Shown here: piece after piece, positions 10,901-24,000 of the stretch
Numbering within the stretch: position 1 is the first letter of the stretch
Layout of the letters: each line of letters begins with the position of its first letter
Assembly (NCBI GenBank): GCA_034008185.1
Contig: CM067081.1
Span: forward strand, 29,634,806-29,698,805
Reading direction: 5' to 3'
Source of the DNA: Gorsachius magnificus
Taxonomy: Eukaryota > Chordata > Aves > Pelecaniformes > Ardeidae
DNA: 64,000 bases
Notes under the pieces: model-generated
Databases searched by the model: none
What the model was told of the DNA's origin: nothing
What the model saw: the letters and a program-made list of their open reading frames with translations, nothing else
Translations under genes and position numbers: made by a program

Positions 10901-12044
10901 TGTCAGACCTCCGGCCTTCGCAAGCAGCCTGTGCTGCAATCACATCAGTAAGGCAAAACCAGCAAAGCGGGAGGACGCTGCGTAACCTCGGTGCCCTGAC
11001 ATCAGTCCCAGGTGCTAGCCTAGAAAAGCTGATAAAGGATTCATTTAATAAACCACCAGAGGTCAAGGATTTAATTGACATCTTTCAAAACTGTCCTATA
11101 GGATATAAGCCATCACGTGTACAAGAAAAATATGGTCAAGAAAGGTAAGTGAGAGAACACCTGCAGGTACACCAACGCCACACCGACTGACAGAGCAGCC
11201 AAGATGAGCACCACGCAGCACTGCTAATGTGCGCTCATCAGAGGGATTAAAACCATTAAAATTATCTGTAGTGCAATAAGCAGTGAGGAAGGCCGCTGCG
11301 ATTCATGACAGGCAGGTAGCTCTCCTACAATTACTCACTGCAGGCTCTAACGCGGCGACCTGGAACGCGACTGTAGGGGGGACGCAGGCACCACGGCAGC
11401 AGTAACGGTTTGAGGCAAAGCTGCCCTTGAATGCAGAGTGCAAGCAGGTTATTGAGAGAAAAACACGAATCACAATTATAAGCAAAGTTCATTTAAATAA
11501 ACAAATAAAAATTTGGAGCGGTAAAGGAGTAGTCCATCCATACAATGCCAGAATGACTAATAGCTTAAAATTTTATTCTGCGACTATAGTAGAGAGAGAC
11601 TAAGGGGTGTTTATTTTTTTTCAGCCAGTGGGAATAATTATGATCGGTAGGACAAAAAAATGTTAATCACTCATTTCCTGTTTAACAGACAGCCTGTTTC
11701 ACCTCTGCCACTCTCCACAGTTACACCCAATTCATCACAAAGACTACAGCACTGTTTATAGAACGCTTCCCCCTTTTTTTCTTTCTAAAACTAAGCTGCC
11801 TTTTATTGACGTTCGTTAACTCGCATGAAGAGGTACAAATGTGTATACCTGCTAAATATATTGATACTAAGTAGACCAGCAGATCATCTTAAAAGTAACA
11901 CTAGAAACACGTTCTCATCAATAAGAAGCAATAAGGTGCAAAATAGGCCAAGGTCTCAGTGAGGTGAGAAACATCATAGTCTGAAAACAGGGCTCATTTT
12001 CTGCATTGGCTTTTGTGGACATGCAGAGACTACCGAGAATTTTT
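7923..12044. other. Unique intron sequence
   Basis: No gene or dispersed repeat recognised. Contains an A-rich stretch (8296-8315), a G10 run at 9473-9482 and a short duplicated cactatac motif near 9768-9785. Open frames up to 131 codons show no domain. Confidence 0.55.
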
Positions 12045-12093
12045 AAAAAAAAAAAAAAAAAAAAAAAGAAAGAAAAATAAGAAAAAAAAAAAA
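12045..12093. repeat. Poly-A / A-rich tract
   Basis: A run of 23 A is followed by A-rich sequence with scattered G and one T. It is a long T tract in the FOXO1 pre-mRNA. No processed-gene sequence was recognised upstream, so it is listed as simple repeat only. Confidence 0.9.
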
Positions 12094-15000
12094 TATGATT
12101 ACTCCAAAAGCTTTAATAGGATAAGTGAAACAATTGGAAAGATCCCTGCCTGAGGATTGACATAAGCTTTACAGATTAAAAGCTCTGCATAATAACCAAA
12201 GTAGTCATTTGCCACTTGTCTGGTTAAAGGCACAAGCAGATGTAACCCTAAATGTTTGCTTTCAGTTGGATGCTTTACCAAAGAGCCACACATCTTCTCT
12301 TTATCTTCACGGATCAAGACTATTTGCTTTCACAAAATCACTGATAACCTAAAGGGTTGGAATGATTGTCACGACCTGATGGATTTACAGGCAAAGGCAC
12401 GACAGTGGAAAATAAGTTAAAACTGAGGCTGGTAAAGCAAAGCAGGATGCACTGGAGACACGGGCTAAGTCCACAATGCTTGCCCCATTGGGTTGGAGAG
12501 GCTCAAGGACTGATTTCACCTGCAACAACACCTGCTGCCTTGACCACAGACCTCTCCTTAGGGACACGGAGAAGGAGCAGCGGCCAGCTTGCAGCCATGG
12601 ATCCATGGACAGAGCCAAACGCACCTGCAGCACTGCGCCCGCGGATCCTACAACACACACACTCGCCTGCAAGGGCAGCGGAGGGACGTTGGCTTGTTTG
12701 CAGGAAAGCCCCCAAGTCTGTCTGTATTTCTTACCTTGAGGAGCAATGTGCCAAGGGTGATATACAGATGCAATAATGTAAAAAGTTGGATTGACTAAGA
12801 TTTTGTGCAGATTAAAAAAAAAAAAAAAAATACATCTACTTATTACATTTACACCAGCATAGCAGAGGGAGCCTTTTCCTTTAGCAAGCAAAGGAGTCAA
12901 ATTTTCCGGACATGGGTGTCACTGAATACTAGTTTTTCAGAAACAAAAGAGTCAATGAAAGCAGCAAGCTTCCTTTGCAGCAGGGTTAGCTGTGCCCCAC
13001 AGGAAATCCCTGGCTGAAGGAAACTGCAAGTCTTGTAAAAAGAAGGGCAAAGCCTTCCATTTACAGGCTGAACGGTATCTTACGCTACATCTCACTATGC
13101 ATTTGATCTTTATTTTGACTACAGCAAGGGCAAGGATAGGCTAACTACAGTCCCCAAAACTACAAAAAGTAAAATAAAAGAGAGTTGAGTGGGGTGTGGG
13201 ATTTTTTTTGTTTGTTTGGTGTCTCTTCAGAGATTCTTTACTGCATCTAGTGGTAAAGATGCTGAAGGTTTCACGTTTGTAAGGGGACCGTGTCAGCTTA
13301 AAAGAACAACAACCCTCTGGATTTCACCTAATGTTGTAAATCTCTGATGTTGCTGTAGTAACCAAGAGAAACTGAGGAAAGAAGACAGGGACATTTCTCT
13401 TTCCTTTACTTTCTTTTGTATGTGAGTACTGTCCAGTGTATAAAGCCACTGATTTTACTATTTATTTTTCCTCTAGCCAGTTCTCCCTTTATCTGTCCCA
13501 CATACAAAAAGGAAATAAAATATCATTTTCTTGTTGACAAAATATTAGCTGAAAAAATAGATTTCTTAGGTTGTTATTGAAATAGCTTAAACAGGATCAG
13601 GTTTAAGTTCTCTTTAGACTACTGCATCATCTGCAAATACGTAGACAGAGGATATTGCCTTATGCAGTTGATATTTGTTCGTTTTTCTTTGTATTCTGTT
13701 TTTCATACTTGTTCTTTTTTTCCAAAGTTACAAGAAGCGAGAACAAATTTCCAATTCCTCCTCTTTGTACAGCCTGAAGAGGCAGCACATATACGAGGTC
13801 CTGCGTTTCTGCCCAGTTCCTCTAACACAGTTTGCCTTGGTACTTCTTTCCCCCACCACAGAAGCATGCCAGACCACCAGCATACTCTCTTTGGGAGAGC
13901 TCTTTCCAATCCAGGCTTGCTCCCATAGCCTAATAGATTTTATATAACATGATTTATACTACAATGCCCACAAAAAGCCCTCATCCAAATTTTATTATAG
14001 CCTTGAGCTGTATTCCATGTGTGCATTGCCCCTCTCCGCTGTCTGGCCAGTTCCAGCCACCCTCTTTCACATAAGGTGTGGTTTATACTTAAAGAGGTTT
14101 TAGTTTATTTTCTTGCAGAAGGGTCTCGGGACTCGGAGGACTCCTGACGGGTAGTTGCAGTGTTCATGCCAGTGTCTTCCTCTCGAATGCTGCTTTCCAT
14201 GACGTTCTCCAGGCTGTCGTTTCAAGAAATGCTGGCGCTCATCACTGGGGTTTATGACATCTGTTCAGCATTATAAAGCCACAGTCGCCCAATCTTGCGA
14301 AACGTGTAGCACCAACTCTGAACCAAGTCATCTCCAGACACGCTCACAACTTCCAGTAGGCTACGGGAGGCAGAGTACTATTTCTCAGAGCAAGCTGGGC
14401 ACACAGAGGAGGGAAATCTAAAGCGTAATGTCTTCCCTCACACCAGTTTTGGAAGCATTTCTATTCCCTCACTACTGTAGGCTGTGCTCTGTACTTAACA
14501 GACCCTTACTAAATCAAAGGACTATTTACAGTCTACATACTGGCAAGTCCACATTCCTATAGAATGTCATCTGGCAACAGTGACTTAAACCATCAGTTCT
14601 GTATTTACTTGCTTTCCTCCTTCCCAAACAAGAAAAGTAAAAAGGACAAGAGGAAAGCATGATTTTAATGGCAAGAATGGAATTAATAGAGTAAGCCCAA
14701 GAGCTCTGGTGCCTCAGCATTCATCACAATACTCAAACATCCATTTTTTTAAGAAAAAGGAAAATGTCACAATGAGGACAATAAAAAGGAAGATAAGCCA
14801 CACCGTTGTGGCTTGGGACCTTTTACATATGCAACTGGTGCTGGAGAAGTGCAGAACCACACCGGACACAAACTAAGAAGTTTCCCAGAGCGGGTTGCTG
14901 TTATGCAAAAACGAGCTTTGTTAGTGCATTTTGGGTGCTATTTTTCTCCTGCTAACTAGGTCTAATTAATCTCCACTCCCCTATTTCTCTCCATTTGATA

Positions 15001-18000
15001 TACGCAAAGGGACTGGCCTCACTGTGGCTGCTTGGGGAAGACCTCACTCATTCTCCCATTCCCCTGGACAGAGCCTGACACAAGGAGCCTCTGGGTGCAC
15101 TGGGGAATTCTGGGTGCAACAGGAGGTGGCCCAGGAGAGACACTGCCATCACCCTCATCAGCTCAGAGAAGAAAATGCTGGTTTTGAAAAGCCTTCTACA
15201 TCCCTTCACTAATCCCACAAACTCAAAAAGCTCTTATCAACTTTCAGGTTAAGCTCCCTCCTCCCGGAGGTCACAGTGTTTGCTTGGTGCAAACTTCACC
15301 ATCATTGCTCCCATCCTCCTTCAATGAAAAGCCCATGGGTAACTGGGCAGCCTAAGCCTGCCTGGCTAGTTATTCAGATTTAAGGACTGCAACATCCAAC
15401 TTCTCAATCACAAAGGCTCCCATCCCTCCTGTGCCTTTGCCCAAAGACAGGGAAGGCAGAGAACTTCTCTAGCTTTCCCCAGATGTGCACTAAAGTGCTA
15501 TGGCAAAAGTACAGCCAACACAGTGAGCTAAAATGCCCTACTCAATTCAAAGGGCTGTAACATGAAAGTCTTAAGACACTCTGCAGGGACTTCATCAGTA
15601 TTTGCCTCCTGCCTGCTTTTACTTCTTTTAAGTACCACAGTTTAGTTTTCCCTCTTGCAGATGTTCAGACAACACAGCCCCCTGCACATCTCTAAAGATG
15701 CAGAAGCTCTTTTCTTGAGAGAATTGGCTTCCTAGGTCAGAATGGGGCACTCGCTTCAAAAAATAATAATAATAATAAAAAAAATCACAGGACACAAACT
15801 TACATCAGATTAAAAATAGCAGGAATGTCAGCAGTAGGAGCTGTCATTTGCAATAGCTATCAAGACACAGGAAGTTATTTATTCTGTGGATCACACAAGG
15901 GCCTCTTTAAAAACAAGGAAGAAACAGAAAAAAGCAAGCATGTTTACCGAGGCTCGTTTTCCAAAATTATTTATCTAGCCACGTTTGTTTATGAAGTTTT
16001 TTATTAATTTGTCATGGATACATCTATGGGTTTGTGTCCACAGATTTGTTAAACTGCTGGCAAACTCCAGCAGGTACTGCAGCCCTTGCTGCTCTTGTTT
16101 AATTTTTGGATTATTTTCAGTTTTGAAGACATTACAGGGAATGTTTCCACATTTTCATTTTGTTTTAAAAAGAAATTAAAGTGTTCCCCTGGAAAGTCAG
16201 GTGTTTTCAAGTATTTTGTTTGTTGATTATTCATGTAGTCATAAATTACGCAGAGTATTTGGCAGGCCATGACTTTCTCTGTTAAAACTTTGTTTTTACT
16301 TTTTCAGTTATTGTTTAGATCCTGGTCATAACACGCTTCAGGTTGTTTTGAACAGCAAAGAGGAAATAAGCAATATTTTAACTTATATCACACTGTAACA
16401 ACATTAAGTGCCTACGCAGCAATACGCTGCCTATTCAGTATTTTCAACTTTCTTCCTGTCCGCTGCTGACTTACAACAGCAAGAAGATAATTCATAATTT
16501 TAGACAGCTTTGCAACCTGTAAACACAGCGATGATGTGGCTCACAAGTATGGTCAGAACACGAAACACAAACAAAAAAGAGCAAGAAATGAGACAAAAAA
16601 AAAAAAAAAGCAGAATATAAAGTAACCATGTTTGCTGAAGGTTGGTTTTGAAATCATGGGAAAGCCAACAAAGCTCTTCTGGAGTCAGCTCACACGCACC
16701 CAGGCACCGCAGGTAACAGAGCTGGAAGAGGCAGAGCCCCAGCCAGGCACTGTTTGCCTACCTTCACCCTGACACTAAGGCAGAGAGTTAGAAAAGAGAC
16801 TTTGAACCACATGCCATCCCCGCTGCTCATCCGGATCACAGTCTGCTGTGGACATGACTACTACTAACCTGTCGTCATGACTCCTAAGAATATGCCCTTT
16901 GGATAAGCAAAAAGAGAGACATCATTCCAAGTCATACGATTCATACTAAACAGTCTCTGTGCCAACACAGAAATTACGGAACTACGTCTCAGGAATTTCT
17001 CAAGGATTTTCTTTATAGGGTTAAATTGGATGTTATCTTTCAAGCATTCAATTCTCATGCAGCAGGATTTCCGCCTCTCCTCCATTAAAGAAGTCTTAGG
17101 AATCCAAATAAATAAGAGAGAAGAAACATGACTGTTTCACGACGTGTTTTCCTTTGGCCATCTTTGTGAAAAAGATATCTTCAAAATTTGAGAGTTTGAG
17201 TTTCTACATAACATCACATTCATGCCTCAAGTCTTGCAAGCACACAGGCTCAAAACAACCAACTCTTTCTGTTATCAAAAGGCAGAGTGAATGACCCCAC
17301 CTAAAACTACCTTACTTTGGATCCCCCCTAACATGAACTTTGAAAGATCTCATTTTCTAGGAGTTCTGACTCAAATATAAAGGTGCTTGGCAAGGTAACT
17401 CCCTCTCCACACAGACATCTACAGGCTACCCAAGCAAACCTCAGTGCGCTACAGCCATCCAAAAATATCCTTCTTGTGGTGGTGGAACACATTTACCAAC
17501 TTACCTGGAACATTTCTGGCAAGCCAGTAACAACAGAAGAACCCCTTCCCCTATCCCCGAATTTCAAGTGTGTAACTAAATAAAAGCACAAGGAGACATG
17601 CAAGAAAAAGCAGATCAGCATGTCTGCAAATCAGAAGAGCTTGTGGTTCTTTTCTAGCTCTAAACTTCCAAAGTTGCTATGTCAGCCCCTCAAACATAGC
17701 AACTGGGGACCGGGCTGAGCAAAATTATTGCCAACTGAGCAATAATAGTTGGGGCAAAGATAGTTTTCCTAAGGTAAGACCTTGCGCATCAATCGATTAA
17801 TTTTTCTTCCCTTTTTCTCCCACCAGTTGTACATAGGCCAGGCTTGACACCAGGCATCACCATTCTGCCTTTATTTTTGATTAAATTTAGGTATGCCAGC
17901 TTGACAAAGCTACATGAAAACAGCCTCTCCCATAGAGCGCTATTGTACTGGAGCCTCCGTATGACAAAGTTGGTATCTGAAGCTTCAAAAAACCGGTGTT

Positions 18001-21000
18001 AGATATTGACAGCAAACATAAATAATTGCAGTTTGTCTGCTTTAACACTTGAGCAATATTGAATGTACCCACTTCCCAGTGCTCGGCTTTAAATAATAAT
18101 AGGAAAGCTTACCTACCCTACCCCTTCTCCGTTCTTTCTTCTTCCCTTACTCCCTAACTCCCTCTCCCACCCCCCGCTGGAGTAAGTAATAAAATTAGAG
18201 GAGATAACAACAGAATAATTATCTGCTCACAGGGCAGAGTCTGGACCTCAACATCACAAGCTTTGCTGCAAGATTAAGTTGGTATTCCTTAAAAAGAGTA
18301 TAATTAGCAACTGCTCTGATTTAACTACATGTTCCTCATTTACCTAGGAAGGAGAGGAAGCTGAAGGAAAGAACATCTCTTCCAAGACTGGCTCTGTAAA
18401 AAAGGTACTTGCAAAACAGCTTTGGAGCAGTGAGTGAAGGATGTGGACCTAGTACCTTGAAGATATCTAGGCGCCAATTATTATTTTACCAGAGTCTAGT
18501 ATCCCCTTAAATACTCCTGTTAATGAAATTCTCGAGGCATCAGCCACTTGGAAATGCATTGTACGTGTCAGGCTCAAATAATGGAAACTGGCAAAACGGA
18601 CATGGGCTCAATCCTCCTTTTTCCTCCTCCGTCAATTATTCAAGGACCCCTCACTCACTCCTCCGCTGCTGCCTACTTCCTTCAACACCAGGCATCTCTG
18701 GGGCATCTGATAAGGAAGCTCAGAGTTATCTTGCTCAAAGTTTGCCTAACAGCAGCGAGCCATCCCACACACACATATACATTCACCACATTTGACCGAT
18801 TTTCCAAGGAGAGTAGTAGCTGAGTAATTTTGACAACACAAACACAGATCTCCATGCTCTACAGCTCTTTAAAATATTAAGTGGCATTTTAAACAGAAAA
18901 GATGAATTTTTTTAGCAATTCTCACCTATTTCTGTTTATTTTTCTGTTCAGTATTCAAACATGAAAACACTCAAGATTGAGCATGATCAACCAAAGCAAA
19001 GCCTCCAAAATACTTTTAAAATCCTTCAGAAGGCAGCTAGGGGAGGTAGTGGCAGTCAAATGTCCTCTCCCTGATTGCGACAGCTTAAATACACCTGCAC
19101 CACAGGAAGAAAATAGACATTTTTAAGTTGCTGACTCTAGAAAAAGAAAGAGAACCGCCTAAGATTAAACCCAGCCCCCAGACTTTGTCAAAAGGCTGAT
19201 TTAAAGGATAAGGCCAAAGGAGATTAACACAAATACGATGTCAAAGTACACCCAAACAGCAACAGCTTCTTGACAAACACTGAGGGGTTGTAAAAACCAG
19301 AACATTTAAGAAACCAGTACTGCAGAGGAGAATTTGTAACTCTGCAGTCTATGCACGAAGGAAAGCTCTCCTGGACCAGGTTCAGGCACCTGGTAAACTC
19401 CAGCAAATAGTTTTGGTTGTAGTGATGCAGCACAACTCACTGAGCCCATAACCTGAAACGCAGACAACCCAGATGACCCTGGAGTAAGAAAATCCTCCGA
19501 GAGACATACTGTCCAATGGAGAAGGTGACATTGCTGTTCTTCGATGCACTTTGGGACCTGGTGGTTCTCCTTTCAGCTGCCAGGAGCCAGGGAGAGATGC
19601 CGTAGCGGTGCACAGTTTTGAAGGGGGCTTCCACAAACTCATCAGCAATGTTAGCAAGGGACAGGGAAAGAGGTGGACTCATCAGCTGCCTCCTCTCGTT
19701 CCTGCCATGAGGGGCAAGAGGCTTTGGGGAACATTCCTACGGAGAGACCTGTCGGCCCCTCACAGGCAGGGAACAAGCAAGAGCAGGTCCCAGGTCAGGA
19801 AGCTCTGCCAGTTTGTGGTCGTCTTCCCACAACAGTGAAAAGACATGGGGGAATAACCCCCACTAACAGCATTAACAGAGAAGGATTACAAGGCTCCGGG
19901 TCTTATCGTACGGCAATTTCATCATGGCTGCTCAACAAGCCACAGTAGGTACCAGTCCCTCAGCGACACCGAGGGAAGGAGCATCAGCCACTGAACCAGG
20001 CAATGCTTCCCTCAACACTTTGGGTCATCAGGCTCCTCTGAAACAGTTGTGGTCTTACAGGGTGGTAGGAGCAGAGGTTGCCACTCAAGTTAAGCTGTTT
20101 CTGTCTGTTTCAAACGAAATCAGAAATCTGCAGCCTCAGCAGCAGCTTCAAGATAGAAAGGCTGCTTCTTCAAATAGACACCCAGAGAGCATCCCTGTGA
20201 AATCTTCAGCCAAACATAATCTTGATTCCCAAGCACTGCTCACTAAGAAATGTAGCTAACGTGGCAAGAGTTTCCCCATACAGAAGATACCCCTCCACAC
20301 CTCAGTTGCCATCCCCTGAATCTGCATGTTACCGGACTCAAGCCCTTCACTGACCAAAATTTCCCTCCTCCTCTTCCTCCTCCTGCCCACAGCAAGTTTA
20401 CTTTATTCCAGTATTTACTACCGAAATGGCAACATCTCCAACACCTGAACTGAACACCGGTGCTTTCCCCAACAAAGAAGCCAATACCCCCATACCAATT
20501 CCCAGCGGCAAAAGCTGCCAGTAAGCAGGTTTTAATGATTTAATATATTCATTATGGACAAAACTTATTCTATTTGAGTCAACAGAAACTTTACCATTTA
20601 TTTCTCAATGTCTGACACTCATTTCAGGACATTAAAATACTACAATTAACATTCCTGGTTCTACTGTATGAAGAGCTGCTCTGCTTTGGTACTATTTTTC
20701 CTTTGCCTACATTTCAATACAACATGCTTGAATCTTTTCGTTTCCATCTTGTTTGGAAGATGAGTTTATTATCCATCCTACAAGCCCCAGGATGAGAGAA
20801 AAGGCAGTAAAGGCAGTATGAAGAGTACCTGTGAAGACTAAAGACCATGACAATTGCGGGTCACACACAGGGGAGGTTGACATTCTCACTGATCTTTTGG
20901 TGGTTGCCTCTTCTCTTCGCACTTTGTGAAAGTCTAACAGAGCAATAACAAACAGCCGTGAAAAAGAACTTTCTCTCCCAGCTGTAGCTCTCCCAGCTGA

Positions 21001-24000
21001 GTCGAGACACACAGACCTGCAACATGCCGTAAGCTGCCCGCCCTTATCTACAGCACCGCTGCCAACAGGCGCTCCTGCCAGCCCGGTGCCTACTCGCCTA
21101 TGGACAGGCGGAGGGAGAAGAGGAAGGAGACGAAAAAGGTGCCTGGCACCTTTGTCAGACACTCACAAAACACATTTTTCTCTAGCACAGAGAAGGAAGC
21201 AAACAGCAAGTGCTGCAAGCGCCGTCCCTCAGCCATGGCAGCACACATGCACACACATTTCCTCTGGCTTCACGAAAACAATGAAGTGTGGGGAGGCCGG
21301 CTCTTATATAAAGTACGTACCAGCTATATATAAAATTAGGAAAGCAGCTGCTTCAAAAGCTCAGTCACCCTTTTATCATCAACAGGGCTTTAATTAGTAC
21401 CCATCTGCTTCCTGTTTTATACTACAGAACTAACTTTCACCTGTTTCAGCCAAACACCCCTTCCCCCAAATGCAAGTGCGTGCATACATACGAACACACA
21501 CGGAAAGCTAGCAAACACGGTTACGCTTAAGTAATTAACATCCGAAATCCTTGTTCTGAGCATCTGAGCTATTCATTTGCTTTTTTAAAAAAGCCAGGCT
21601 TTGACAGAGTTATCAAATTTCACAGCCTGCGCCTTTAAATCACACACATCCCATACTTCACCATTAATATTATTTCAGTCACCCCAAAGAAGGACCGGAG
21701 CCTGGTTGTACTGGCACGGTACTACAGAGAGCCTGCCCAGAGGACTCACAATGGAAGTGTGGGTTTTTCCTGAGGTCCGTCACACACATGAAAGGATTTA
21801 TGAATAAACAATGGCAAGGCTGATAGTTAAGAATGGATTCAAACTCACCCCATTGTTTGAAGAGAAGAAACAACACGCAGGAGAAAAATATTACTGAAGG
21901 AGGAAATAGCTTCACCTTTGAATTTCCTGACATTTTTCCTCCCACGCTTTTCCCCTTCACGCGTCAATTATTTATTTATTTTGCAGGGAGAAGACAAGTG
22001 AAAGTTAAGTACACCAGCACAGCTACGTGCTGTCAGAACTGCCCACCTCTCCTGCGCGGAGGAGCTACCAGCACTTGAAAGCTTGCCAGGCACGTGGTAG
22101 CCAGAGAGCAAAAGAAGAGCAAACGAAGCACCAGGAGAAAGAATGTCTTGGCCACGGCCAAACAAGGAGCTCTGCTTGCCTCCTCCTAGGCCCAGCTACA
22201 GGAATGAGAGAAGGGGCGAGTGCCAAAAGGAACAGTATTCGAAAGGTCTCTACGTGAATTTTGTGAGTACGCGAAGCTTTCTCAAACTTAAAGCTGCTCA
22301 TTGCAGAAAGGAGCTTTTCTTAGCACACCTTTAGCATCAGCCACCACCTCCCAGTGCTGCTTCTGCCAAAATAAACCTGGCAACCACTCAACTTAAGCTC
22401 CAGTTTTGGAGTGAGAGGAGATCATTCTGTCTTTACAGTTAGCAACCTTATCTGCAACAGCTTTCCCAGATGTAGAAAGCTTACCAAACTCTCAATGACA
22501 GTTTTCTCCCACAGCATCTTGAAGCTGCTTTCCAAGGTTTTGGACCTGCCTGTCTGCAGGTTCCACAAGATTAATCTCCAGAAGGCTATTTTGGAAGACT
22601 GAGATTTTTTTTCCATTCATTTGACATCTTAAAACATTTGCTAGGTTGGGGATTTAACTTTTCAGAGACTGCCAATTAAACAGGAGAGCCATGAGAACAG
22701 GTAAACATGTACACTCCAGTATCAACCGTTGCAAGTGCATTTATTCTCCTTTCTTTCCCACTCAGTGACAAAAACCAGTTTTCCTGACATCCCCCTTATT
22801 AGGGGACTTTTCCATTTCATTCTTCGGGGTTGGAAGAAAAAGAGAAAGATAATACAAACACCTGGAGACTGAAAAGTAAAAAAAAAAATAATCCAAGTAA
22901 ACAGAATTTCACCAGTTATCCCTTGATGTAGCTGCTCACGGTTTTACCACAAACAACCAGCCTACAATACCTTCCTCTACCCCCTACGTGATCACCCAAG
23001 GGAAGAGCACAGTGTTGGCAGCACCAGAAGAGTCAACCCAATGCTGTTGGTTTTAAGTCTCAGGAGTATTCAGACTAGGTTCCCCAAGACATTTGTTTGT
23101 AGCATAGTGCCATTTTTTATTAAAACAACACACCAAAGTACCACCTATCTCTGTACACCTATGTACGGGGGAAATGGAGAGATTTGTCCAGCATCAAACA
23201 AGTCTGATAAGGAATAAGAATTGTCATTCAAAACTAAAAAATCGGCCCTTGTTTTTAACCTCCAACTTCTAGAAGTTCTCACCAACTCTTCTACTATATC
23301 ATCGTCTAGCAAAAGCAGGATTTTGTCCATACATTAAAGGGTCATATTAGTGAACGGAATGAGCTCTGTCTCTAGAGGGAAAAAATCAAATTAAAACAAA
23401 TGGGCTTCCAGGCACAACACTCTGAGCCAATGAAATTGGTGAGAAAGGATGGAGTAAAATGAGCACCAAATGTGAGAACTCCAAATATTCCTTGGAAAAG
23501 GAAGGTGCCTCACATCTAACCCAACTGCTGCAATCAGATATGGAAAGAATAGGGTCACTAGAGGCTTATTTTTTTTAAAAAAAAGGATTTTTATAGATTT
23601 TGTTCATTGATAAAACTAAATAATCAAACTTCTACTAAAAAAAATTATAACCTTGTGTTTTCACCTAGAAGATTACACCACTACTTAGATATTTTTCCAT
23701 GATATCTCAAGCAACATATTACAAAACTTCATCCAGGACTGAAACAACAGATTGTCTCAAAAGCAAATGACAAAATATTTGTACCAGAAATCCTGGCAAC
23801 GTTGCATGCAGATGGGTTTCTGAAAAATGGGGTTCCAAGAATAAGTCACCCATGGTTCCAAAAATAAGAGTTAAATTCAAACAAAAACGGGATGTTCACT
23901 TAGCAGGGCCCTGCAGTCCCTCCCCAGCGTCCCACCCTTGCCACACACACAAGAGACTTGCTAACCACAAGTCTCTAAAGTCAAAGCTTCAGCTAAATAC

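Noticed and set aside
12045..12093. Poly-A tract as the tail of a processed pseudogene
   Set aside because: No recognisable coding sequence or target-site duplication was seen upstream; treated as simple repeat.
12385..12900. 171-codon minus-strand frame
   Set aside because: It reads through the poly-A tract at 12812-12828 (poly-Phe) and has no domain or splice context.
17499..17507. Possible recursive splice site (minus strand TTCCAG|GTAAGT) in intron 1
   Set aside because: The donor half is perfect, but the upstream sequence is not pyrimidine-rich, so the acceptor half is poor. Similar isolated donors occur elsewhere in the intron.
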